This document shows positions 44,397-51,780 of a DNA stretch of 64,000 bases, in pieces. The notes beneath the pieces were generated by a model, which worked only from the letters and a program-made list of their open reading frames with translations, was not told the origin of the DNA and searched no databases. This DNA is from a virus. The stretch is taken from the IMG/VR virus record IMGVR_UViG_3300028394_002801, positions 1-64,000 of that record. One strand, written 5' to 3'. A program made the translations under genes and the position numbers. Each line of letters starts with the position of its first letter. The first letter of the stretch is position 1.

Positions 44397-46090
44397 TAGT
44401 CATTTTGATGTAGTTTTAATTCAAATTTTAATGAACCACAATCCCATATTTTATCATAACCATTTTCAAACATTATTTCAAATTCAGTTTTGTTTATATC
44501 AAAACCTTCTTTAACCAATACATTCTTTCTAAATTGGTATCTATGTAATCTACTTTGATAATTTTTTTTATACACATACCAATAGTTGGGGGGTGTCTTT
44601 GAAACAAAATCAAAATTATTTTTCTTATAAATATTATTATCAATATCAATACCTGACCATCTTATATCAGCATAAGATATAATTCTGCTTGGATTATATT
44701 TTTTAATAAAAAACTTCAAACATTTTCCAAAACCCCCAATAACAGATGTATTAATTATGGAACAAGATCTATATAATTCATAAGAATTTTTATCCTTATC
44801 CATTCTTGGTTTTCCAAATGTTGAGACAAAAACCAATTTATTATCATAATATAATCCAATTTTTATTTTTGATGATATGCTACCTTGGATATGATTTTCA
44901 TTTAAAAAATTTGAAACATCTTCATTTGATATGTCCCTAACTTCTGTTTTTCTTCCTGGTATCACAATTGGGGATTTACCAATTGATGCCATAATTTTTG
45001 ATTCAACAATTTCTGGCTTATGAATAATTTCATCTTCAAAAATATGAATTAATTTTATGCTTTTATTTTTGCATAAATTTGTTTTATTTATATGATAACC
45101 TTTTAATTTTCCCCCACCATATTCTGAATGATAATAATTACCATTTAATTCAAATGCTATGTTATGTTGGGGTAAAAAATAATCTAATTCAAATGGTTTA
45201 ATTATTGTTCTATTATTTTTAATAAATTCAATATTATATTTATTCATTATTTTCTCAAAAAAAACATTTAAACTATTGTTATTAACAATTGGATTACAAA
45301 CTGGACATTTTATTGTATAATTTCTAAAATATTGAGTATGTTCAAATATGCTATTACATTTTACACATTTTAATTGTGCAACACCTTTTGATTCAATTTC
45401 ATCATTTATTAAAATTAAATCCAAATTAGCCATTCTACTCCTAACATTTTCTAATCTTATTTTTCCTTGTTTTTCCTTATAGTGATTAGATTGTTGGTAT
45501 GTTTTTGTTCCATATTTTTCTAAAATATGAGCCTTCATATTATCTTTTGTTTTTTGTAATTTAAGTGAACTATCAACCCCATATCTTTCCAGCATTGTAT
45601 TTTTAACTTTATCTTTAAATTCATCTAACCTTAAATGAAATCCTCCATATTTTTCATTCAAAGTATTATTAAATTTACCTCTGTTATTATAATTTCCATC
45701 CCCATACCTTTCAAGTTTTGTTTGGTTTCTCTTTGCTATAATTTCATCTTTATTTAATTCAATACTTACTTTTTGGGATGAAATTGTTTTATTCTTCATA
45801 TTTTCATTTTTCATATAATGGTCAACCCCATATCTTTCAATTGAAGTTTGTTTTATTTTATCTTTAACAGATTCAAGTTGAAAACTATGTTCAACACCAT
45901 ACTTTTCTACCATTGCTTTTTTACCCAAATTAAGTCTATTCTGTTTATTAACATCTATTAACCCCCATTCTTTTCTACATTCATCTGAACATAATTTATT
46001 AGGTAGTATTTTTCTAACTTCAAATTCATTATTGCAATGAACACAATTTCTTTTCTCCCAATACTTTTGATTTTTTTCTTTTTTTTCCAT
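44396..46090 (-). CDS. Homing endonuclease, Vsr-like (EDxHD-type) with repeats
   Basis: The protein has 564 residues. Order: an N-terminal zinc finger (CVHC...CSDEC, residues 16-38); five or six degenerate DNA-binding repeats of the KYGVEHSFQLESVKDKIKQT type (residues ~60-210), as in phage free-standing endonucleases; a second zinc ribbon (CVKC...CPVC, ~250-275); a Vsr-like/PD-(D/E)XK nuclease core with FELDYFLPQHNIAFELNG (Asp and Glu), YYHSE and KLIHIFEDE; and a C-terminal region with YELYRSCS and IISYADIRWS. The nuclease cuts an unoccupied target and spreads by repair. It sits between tail sheath and lysis genes, flanked by a 29-bp duplication of the sheath gene end, and has its own promoter candidates. 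Confidence 0.85.
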   Translation of the reverse strand: MEKKEKNQKYWEKRNCVHCNNEFEVRKILPNKLCSDECRKEWGLIDVNKQNRLNLGKKAMVEKYGVEHSFQLESVKDKIKQTSIERYGVDHYMKNENMKNKTISSQKVSIELNKDEIIAKRNQTKLERYGDGNYNNRGKFNNTLNEKYGGFHLRLDEFKDKVKNTMLERYGVDSSLKLQKTKDNMKAHILEKYGTKTYQQSNHYKEKQGKIRLENVRSRMANLDLILINDEIESKGVAQLKCVKCNSIFEHTQYFRNYTIKCPVCNPIVNNNSLNVFFEKIMNKYNIEFIKNNRTIIKPFELDYFLPQHNIAFELNGNYYHSEYGGGKLKGYHINKTNLCKNKSIKLIHIFEDEIIHKPEIVESKIMASIGKSPIVIPGRKTEVRDISNEDVSNFLNENHIQGSISSKIKIGLYYDNKLVFVSTFGKPRMDKDKNSYELYRSCSIINTSVIGGFGKCLKFFIKKYNPSRIISYADIRWSGIDIDNNIYKKNNFDFVSKTPPNYWYVYKKNYQSRLHRYQFRKNVLVKEGFDINKTEFEIMFENGYDKIWDCGSLKFELKLHQND

Positions 46091-46107
46091 CTACTAGTTG
46101 TTTAGAA

Positions 46108-46115
46108 TATAAATA
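46108..46115 (-). promoter_or_regulatory. TATTTATA box upstream of homing endonuclease
   Basis: The coding strand reads TGTATATTTATATT, 18-25 nt before ATG 46090. It lies just downstream of the TTG-N19-TATTTTTG candidate at 46118-46147, so at most one of the two is likely to be the real start signal. Confidence 0.4.
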
Positions 46116-46117
46116 TA

Positions 46118-46147
46118 CAAAAATAAACCAAAAAACAAAACCCCCAA
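46118..46147 (-). promoter_or_regulatory. Bacteroidota-type promoter candidate for homing endonuclease
   Basis: On the minus strand TTG (46147-46145), 19 nt, then TATTTTTG (46125-46118), matching the Bacteroidota TTG-N17-23-TAnnTTTG pattern. Its upstream part overlaps the sheath terminator stem, a compact design for a free-standing element. Confidence 0.5.
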
Positions 46148-46173
46148 GTCTAATTAAAGAAATGGGGGTTTTG
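46136..46173. terminator. Intrinsic terminator after tail sheath gene
   Basis: The perfect 11-bp stem CAAAACCCCCA (46136-46146) / TGGGGGTTTTG (46163-46173) has a 16-nt loop and T/A-tracts on both sides. It separates the sheath transcript from the homing endonuclease gene. Confidence 0.8.
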
Positions 46174-46187
46174 TATTAAAAATTAAC

Positions 46188-46216
46188 CATTATACATCTT
46201 CAAATGAAGCACCAGT
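46188..46216. repeat. 29-bp direct repeat, copy 2 (sheath gene 3' end)
   Basis: The functional copy: minus-strand codons for TGASFEDV plus TAA at the end of the sheath gene. The second copy is at 44368-44396, on the far side of the homing endonuclease gene. Confidence 0.9.
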
Positions 46217-49200
46217 AGGGGTTATAACAAATTCAAGGCTAATAAACTCAAGAGACCTTGTAGGTTTAATATATATTTTTCCACTCATTGTATTTCTATC
46301 AATATCCTCTGGGTCATTTGAAACCGTAACACGGAAATCAGTTAAACCACGATCCCTTCTAATTCCATCAAGAATTGGATTTATGGTATCTAAAAACTGT
46401 TGGCGGACTATCTGGTCATTTTGTTCAAAAAGTAGCCTCACAGCGACCGCGGAGATTAATTTACGTGCTTGCAATAACAACCTACGAACGTTAATTCTAT
46501 TTAATGCTGATTCTCTAACTTGCAAAGTTTTATTTCCCCAAATTACAGTATTCACATCAGAGAATGTTGCAATTGGATTTATTCTTCCTTGATATAAAGT
46601 ATCTCTATCATCTTGTGTTAATTTTAATCTTGCTTTAACTGAATTAACCAATCCTCTATTATAACCTGCTGATGCAAACCAAGGGAATGCTACGTTATCA
46701 GTTAATGCCAAATTTCTACAAACTTCTGCTGTTGGTGGAATATATACTTGGGTATTATTCACTTGGTCTCTAACCAAAATCCAAGGATAATATGTTGCAG
46801 TATAATTTGAATCAATATTTGTTTCCTCCAAAGAAACAATTGATTCTTGGGGATAAATAACATTATTCACATCAGTTGTTAATAAATTTGCATCAGGTGT
46901 TGTAACAATATAAATTGAATCTGCTCTATCGCTTTCAATCATATCAATTGCATTTTCAACCAAGTTGCTATTATTAATATAATCAATACCTGGTGTAACA
47001 AAAATATTTATATTTGTTGATTCTGGATTTTGATATGTTAAAATTCCCTTTAAATATGCATAATAATCTGTTGTTGCAAATTCAATTGAACCATCACCAT
47101 CTGTAATTTGTTTAAATGTTCCTTGTCCTGTTGCCGCTACATATTTGCCAGATACAGATAATGCACCTCTCATATAATCAATACCTCCAATTTGGTATGA
47201 ATCACCATTTGTTCTTCTTTCAGAATAAACATCCCATCCATCAAAACCACCCTCAAATAATAAGGTGAATTTTCTTGAATATAAGTAATAATATGGATTT
47301 GAATTTGTTTCTGGTTCTGAATTAAAACTTCCACTACCAACCTCAAATGCTGTTTGACCACTTGTTGTATAACTATTTGCTATTGTAACAATTGTTGCAC
47401 CTGAATCCATATGGAAACCTTTTGTCACCACATTCCATTCTGAACCATCAGAAATAATGCTTGCTGGATTTTGTTTACCCTTATAGTTTAATAAAGAATT
47501 ATCATATCCATAATTTGTTGAAAATCCAAGATATGTTCTTTTTACATTATCAGCGGCTACAGCATTTGATGCTGCAAATGGTTCATTATTAACAACCTCA
47601 TTATTATAATAATATTTTGTCTTATATAATAAATTTGGTGTTAATGCACTACCATACTTTCTATGGGGATAACCCATAAATCCACAAGGAATTGCATCAA
47701 ATGGAAATTCATCACCCATTTCAAGCATAATGTATTTTGAAACCAAATTATATTTGCCATCACTTGTTCCAATCTTCTTTCCAACAAAACTATTTTGTGT
47801 TTCATCTAATGTGCAATTTGTATATTTTTCCAACACAACTGGCGCTGAATCTGAATCATAATAACTTCTAACCAATACATCAAATGTTCTATTCTTAAAT
47901 GACATATTAACAATTGAAGCCTTAACTTCAGTATTTGCTGAATTTCCATCAGATATTGAAATGAATTTGAATAAGTTATAAACTTTATTTCCTCTCAATT
48001 CAGAAACAACAAATGGTGTTTTTGGTGATTGATATTTTTCAAGATACCATCCAATTGATGTACCACTACCACTTCTTGCTGATGGCAAATAAGTTAAAGT
48101 TTGTTTTAATCCTCTAATATAACCAAGTCTATATGCTTGATTTAATAATGTTGGATAATGTTCTTCAACAAATATTGGGACATCATTCCTATCTTTCCCA
48201 AAATTATCAACACCCAATACATTTGCAATATAATTTGAATTGGTATTTTTTAATGATACATTAAATGTGTAATTAGTGTTTGATGTTGTTTTTCCACTTA
48301 AAACAAAATTACCAAATGGTGTCTCACTTATAGTTGTACTATTAGCTGTATCAATAGTTAATGCACTTAAACTATAAAGTTGACCATGATCGGTTGATGA
48401 ATAATTTGTGATACCTCTTGACCTAATTGTTGCAACAACCATATCATTATAATCTGTATATGCTGTTCCAGTAAATGTATAAGTGTTACCAGTTACTGTT
48501 CCAGTGAATGCGCCACTTGATACATTAAAACTAGATGTGTTGTAATAAAATGAATAACCTGTATAATCATTCCCAGAATTAGCAAATGTTGCATAATACC
48601 AAAAATCATTTTCATTTGCTGGCTTACCATTACTACCCAAAGATACAGTTGTTCCAAAATAATTATATTCAGTTAATCCTGACTTTGTTGATCCTGTGAT
48701 TGAATTATACACAGATACTGGTAATGAACCATAAGTTGATGTTTGACCAGTTAATGAAGTTGATAAAGCCACATCATTTGCAAATGTCTTTAAATCATCA
48801 TAGAATGTTGATGTTGAACCATTGCTTGCTGTATAAGTATCACCAGAAAATAATGCTGCACTTATACCATTTGGATATGTAGCACTTGTTATTACAAATG
48901 TTCCAGTTGTTCCAGTTGTTCCAGTAAATACTATTGAGATAGATGGACCAACACCAGTTCCACCGGTTAAACCAACAGTTGAATGATTAACATTTGCAAT
49001 TGTTGTTATTGACCAAGATGGACCAGCATCATAACCAGATAGTCCCAATACCCTTGTAACATACATTTGATTTGATTGTTGCAAATATGACTTGGCAATA
49101 TATGCAGATTCATATTTTGGTATCTGTGTGTTTATATATTTTTCAGGTGATGTTCCACCAAAATAAGTTTGAAATTCATCATAACTTGTAATGAATATAG

Positions 49201-49333
49201 GCTCAAATGCGGGGCCTTTGATCGTCTCACCGACCATTCCCAGTGTGGTTACACCAATACTCTGTGAAACAAAACTTAAATCTGTTTCAGAGGTATATAC
49301 ACCAGGAGATACGAATACTTTTTCATTTGCCAT
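46190..49333 (-). CDS. Tail sheath protein, T4 gp18-like
   Basis: This contractile tail sheath subunit has 1047 residues, against 659 in T4. The N-terminus has the canonical SPGVYTSETDLSFV, VGETIKGPAFEPIFITSYDE and FQTYFGGTSP. The C-terminal third is typical sheath: NYTATYYPWILVRD, YIPPTAEVCRNLALTDNVAF, PWFASAGYNRG, LYQGRINPIATF, VRESALNRINVRRLLLQARK, FEQNDQIVRQQFLDTINPIL. The extra ~400 residues are Gly/Thr/Ser-rich insertions (roughly 110-400), probably surface-exposed domains on the tail. Its last codons are duplicated beyond the adjacent homing endonuclease. A TATTTATA box precedes the ATG and a terminator follows the stop. Confidence 0.93.
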   Translation of the reverse strand: MANEKVFVSPGVYTSETDLSFVSQSIGVTTLGMVGETIKGPAFEPIFITSYDEFQTYFGGTSPEKYINTQIPKYESAYIAKSYLQQSNQMYVTRVLGLSGYDAGPSWSITTIANVNHSTVGLTGGTGVGPSISIVFTGTTGTTGTFVITSATYPNGISAALFSGDTYTASNGSTSTFYDDLKTFANDVALSTSLTGQTSTYGSLPVSVYNSITGSTKSGLTEYNYFGTTVSLGSNGKPANENDFWYYATFANSGNDYTGYSFYYNTSSFNVSSGAFTGTVTGNTYTFTGTAYTDYNDMVVATIRSRGITNYSSTDHGQLYSLSALTIDTANSTTISETPFGNFVLSGKTTSNTNYTFNVSLKNTNSNYIANVLGVDNFGKDRNDVPIFVEEHYPTLLNQAYRLGYIRGLKQTLTYLPSARSGSGTSIGWYLEKYQSPKTPFVVSELRGNKVYNLFKFISISDGNSANTEVKASIVNMSFKNRTFDVLVRSYYDSDSAPVVLEKYTNCTLDETQNSFVGKKIGTSDGKYNLVSKYIMLEMGDEFPFDAIPCGFMGYPHRKYGSALTPNLLYKTKYYYNNEVVNNEPFAASNAVAADNVKRTYLGFSTNYGYDNSLLNYKGKQNPASIISDGSEWNVVTKGFHMDSGATIVTIANSYTTSGQTAFEVGSGSFNSEPETNSNPYYYLYSRKFTLLFEGGFDGWDVYSERRTNGDSYQIGGIDYMRGALSVSGKYVAATGQGTFKQITDGDGSIEFATTDYYAYLKGILTYQNPESTNINIFVTPGIDYINNSNLVENAIDMIESDRADSIYIVTTPDANLLTTDVNNVIYPQESIVSLEETNIDSNYTATYYPWILVRDQVNNTQVYIPPTAEVCRNLALTDNVAFPWFASAGYNRGLVNSVKARLKLTQDDRDTLYQGRINPIATFSDVNTVIWGNKTLQVRESALNRINVRRLLLQARKLISAVAVRLLFEQNDQIVRQQFLDTINPILDGIRRDRGLTDFRVTVSNDPEDIDRNTMSGKIYIKPTRSLEFISLEFVITPTGASFEDV

Positions 49334-49353
49334 TATTATTTTTTATTTATTCA

Positions 49354-49361
49354 TATAAATA
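49354..49361 (-). promoter_or_regulatory. TATTTATA box upstream of tail sheath
   Basis: The coding strand reads TTAGATATTTATATG, 21-28 nt before ATG 49333, in the 60-nt gap after the FISUMP gene. Confidence 0.45.
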
Positions 49362-49393
49362 TCTAAAAAATAATCAAAAACCATTATTGAGTT

Positions 49394-50224
49394 TTAATCT
49401 TTAATACAACGTACTGAAAGTCCATATCTTTCATCAAATGTATCAGGATAAGTTATTGTACTAGGATTTGATGCAAATGCATCAATTTGAATTGCTGTAC
49501 GATCAGATGTTGTCCAAAAATAATTTTGAAATTTGAGTCCAGAGGAATCCCCAGTTTTGGATCTATTATCAGAACCTAAAGAATTAAACCCACTTGTATT
49601 AGTCCCCAATGGGGCTGCAACATACCAATAAGTTGTTCCTGGATGTCTTGCAGCAAGAGTAGTGCCAATATTTGCTATAAAAGTGTTTGCTTCACTTAAT
49701 GTTGGAATATGCCAACCTGCTGGGCATAAAGTACTTCCTGAGGTGCTTCCAGTTACAGCATATTGGTTATATAATAAACCCTCAATTGCTTTACTATTAG
49801 AATCATCATGAACATATGCCCAATATTTACTTGACGTATTATTTGCATTTGACCAAGCGGTATTATCAACTTGTGTTGTATTGTCTAATAGTGTACCATC
49901 TCTAAATTTTGTTGTCCTTAAACTTTCTGACATCCAAACTTGATTACCAATCTTAATTGTTCTATATCTATTACCATCACCATCTGGTGGTGTTAATTGT
50001 GAAGCTGTACATATCTTATTTGATAACCCAGGAAATTGACAAGAAAATGTACCATACTCATTACTTATAGTTGCTGATGAATATGTGAAAGGCATTGTCT
50101 GTGTGCCTACATTTATAGTTGTGCCAGATGGATGATTATAAGGTATTGTATACCCTGTTGCCGCATATATTGAAACATTTGCTGTCTGACCGCTATAATT
50201 TATTGAACTTACTTGAATTGCCAT
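49394..50224 (-). CDS. FISUMP-domain protein 2, probable receptor-binding protein
   Basis: The 276-residue protein has an N-terminal beta region (MAIQVSSINYSGQTANVSIY, with GTTINVGTQTMPFTY) of ~85 residues, joined to a full FISUMP domain: DGDGNRYRTIKIGNQVWMSE, SLRTTKFRDGT, LLYNQYAV, LCPAGWHIPT, TSGFNSLG, FWTTSDRT, and the terminal YGLSVRCIKD. It is thus a paralogue of the 7740-8654 protein at the domain level, but with a different N-terminal module, so the shared tip seems to have been moved between fibre scaffolds. It is the last gene of the fibre cluster, with the three KISELP paralogues and the Thr-Pro stalk protein upstream. Confidence 0.72.
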   Translation of the reverse strand: MAIQVSSINYSGQTANVSIYAATGYTIPYNHPSGTTINVGTQTMPFTYSSATISNEYGTFSCQFPGLSNKICTASQLTPPDGDGNRYRTIKIGNQVWMSESLRTTKFRDGTLLDNTTQVDNTAWSNANNTSSKYWAYVHDDSNSKAIEGLLYNQYAVTGSTSGSTLCPAGWHIPTLSEANTFIANIGTTLAARHPGTTYWYVAAPLGTNTSGFNSLGSDNRSKTGDSSGLKFQNYFWTTSDRTAIQIDAFASNPSTITYPDTFDERYGLSVRCIKD

Positions 50225-50251
50225 TTTTTATAAAATTTATTTTTAATTATA

Positions 50252-50758
50252 TTAACTTATTTTAAGATATGCCCAAGTTACTACTTGTGATGTATTAGTA
50301 TTATTGGTTATAGTAAATTTAAATACATTTGTATTAGTTGGAAATGGATTGTAGGTAATAATACTGCCTGGTGTTCCTATTATTTGAGCAGGTATGTTCT
50401 CAAATCTTAATTTATTACCTGTACTATTATACCAAGCTCGTTGATCACCTATTACAGGCACATTTGTGTTTGATAAGGTTACAAATCCATTCCATTTAAT
50501 AATACCTTGACCATCTGAAGTAATTCCAATTACTGACATCATATATGATGCAGATGAATTAGTTGTAAAACTATATTCATTACTAGAATTTGAAGGTAAA
50601 GTCCAAGTTCCTGTCTCTGGTGCTAATAATACAGGACCAAGTAATGATTCTCTTGTAATTTTAAATGATTCTGCATTTGAACTATTATTCATAACAAGAT
50701 AAGTACCTGTAGGGCTACCTGTAAATGTTGGTAATTCACTTATTTTTCTATTTGCCAT
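50252..50758 (-). CDS. KISELP-family fibre-like protein, copy 3
   Basis: This 168-residue member of a tandem trio starts MANRKISELPTFTGSPTGTY, then LVMNNSSNAESFKITRESLL. The N-terminal ~45 residues are almost the same in all three; the remainder is a beta-sandwich-like domain with the shared pattern G(T/S)WTL, YxxSVxG, LSNTNVPVxGxQxAWY and a C-terminal SQVVxWAYLK. The N-terminal ISELP peptide is common at the start of phage fibre proteins and may be the docking part. This copy is the most diverged in the middle. It follows copy 2 after a single base. Confidence 0.55.
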   Translation of the reverse strand: MANRKISELPTFTGSPTGTYLVMNNSSNAESFKITRESLLGPVLLAPETGTWTLPSNSSNEYSFTTNSSASYMMSVIGITSDGQGIIKWNGFVTLSNTNVPVIGDQRAWYNSTGNKLRFENIPAQIIGTPGSIITYNPFPTNTNVFKFTITNNTNTSQVVTWAYLKIS

Positions 50759-50759
50759 A

Positions 50760-51263
50760 TTAATTTGTTTTAAAATACGTGTAATTCACAACTTGTGGTG
50801 AACCGCTACTATTGCCAAACTGAAATTGAAATACACGTGAATCAGAAACAGCTGGGGAAGTATCAATTCTAGTGCCTGCAATTCCAACTATCTGACTAGG
50901 AATTGAAACAATATTTATAGGAGTTCCTCCTCCATTATAAACCCATGCATATTGCATACCTAATGCGGCTACATTTGTGTTTGATAGTGTTACTCGAGCA
51001 AACCAAACAATAATACCATTTGGAATACTTCCTACTACTGACATAACATATGATGATTGAGCTGAAGGAACTGTAAAACTATAAGTATTTACACCCGCAC
51101 TTAAAGTCCAACTTCCTAAGGTTGCTGGTGATAATAACCCACTAAGGAATGTTTCTTTTGTAACTTTAAATGATTCAGTTAAGCTACTATTATCCATAAC
51201 AATATAAGCACCTGTAGTACTACCTGTATATGTTGGTAATTCACTTATTTTTATATTTGCCAT
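50760..51263 (-). CDS. KISELP-family fibre-like protein, copy 2
   Basis: This copy has 167 residues and starts MANIKISELPTYTGSTTGAY, then IVMDNSSLTESFKVTKETFL. It shares the whole layout of its neighbours, with LSNTNVAALGMQYAWVYNGG and a terminal VVNYTYFKTN. Variation between the copies is concentrated in the central strands, which is where a ligand-binding face would be expected (inference). It follows copy 1 by one base, so all three are translated from one message. Confidence 0.55.
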   Translation of the reverse strand: MANIKISELPTYTGSTTGAYIVMDNSSLTESFKVTKETFLSGLLSPATLGSWTLSAGVNTYSFTVPSAQSSYVMSVVGSIPNGIIVWFARVTLSNTNVAALGMQYAWVYNGGGTPINIVSIPSQIVGIAGTRIDTSPAVSDSRVFQFQFGNSSGSPQVVNYTYFKTN

Positions 51264-51264
51264 A

Positions 51265-51768
51265 TTAACTTATTTTAAGCCATGCATAATTCACAACTTG
51301 TGATGAACCACTATTATTGGTTATACCAAAATCAAATCTATTTGTAGTAACAGAAGGTGAGACTGAGCTGGCTAAAATAGTACCTTCTGTCCCAATAAAC
51401 TGATTAGGAAGTGAAGTAAAAAATATAGGACTTCCTCCATTAGTATAATACCATGCATATTGCGTACCTACTACGGGTACATTTGGGTTTGATATTACTG
51501 CTTCAGCAATATAACTCAAAATACCATTTGGAATATTTGCAAATACTGAAATAAAATATGATTCATTTGCATCAAGTGTGAGACTAACAGTATTTGCACC
51601 TGTATTTACAGTCCAACTTCCTCTTGTTGGTTCGGGTAGTAATGTACCAGTAAATATTTCTTTTGTAACTTTAAATGTTTCAGTTAACGCACTATTATCC
51701 ATAACAAGAAAAGCGCCTGTAGTATCACCTGTAAATGTTGATAATTGACTTACTTTTTTATTTGCCAT
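51265..51768 (-). CDS. KISELP-family fibre-like protein, copy 1
   Basis: The first of the three tandem paralogues (167 residues) starts MANKKVSQLSTFTGDTTGAF, then LVMDNSALTETFKVTKEIFT. It ends in VVNYAWLKIS, nearly the same ending as copies 2 and 3. No enzyme motif, signal peptide or membrane helix is seen. It lies directly downstream of the long Thr-Pro stalk gene (12-nt gap). Three near-identical-length genes in a row suggest recent tandem duplication and perhaps a hetero-oligomeric fibre or a choice of receptor specificities. Confidence 0.55.
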   Translation of the reverse strand: MANKKVSQLSTFTGDTTGAFLVMDNSALTETFKVTKEIFTGTLLPEPTRGSWTVNTGANTVSLTLDANESYFISVFANIPNGILSYIAEAVISNPNVPVVGTQYAWYYTNGGSPIFFTSLPNQFIGTEGTILASSVSPSVTTNRFDFGITNNSGSSQVVNYAWLKIS

Positions 51769-51780
51769 TTTTATTTTATT

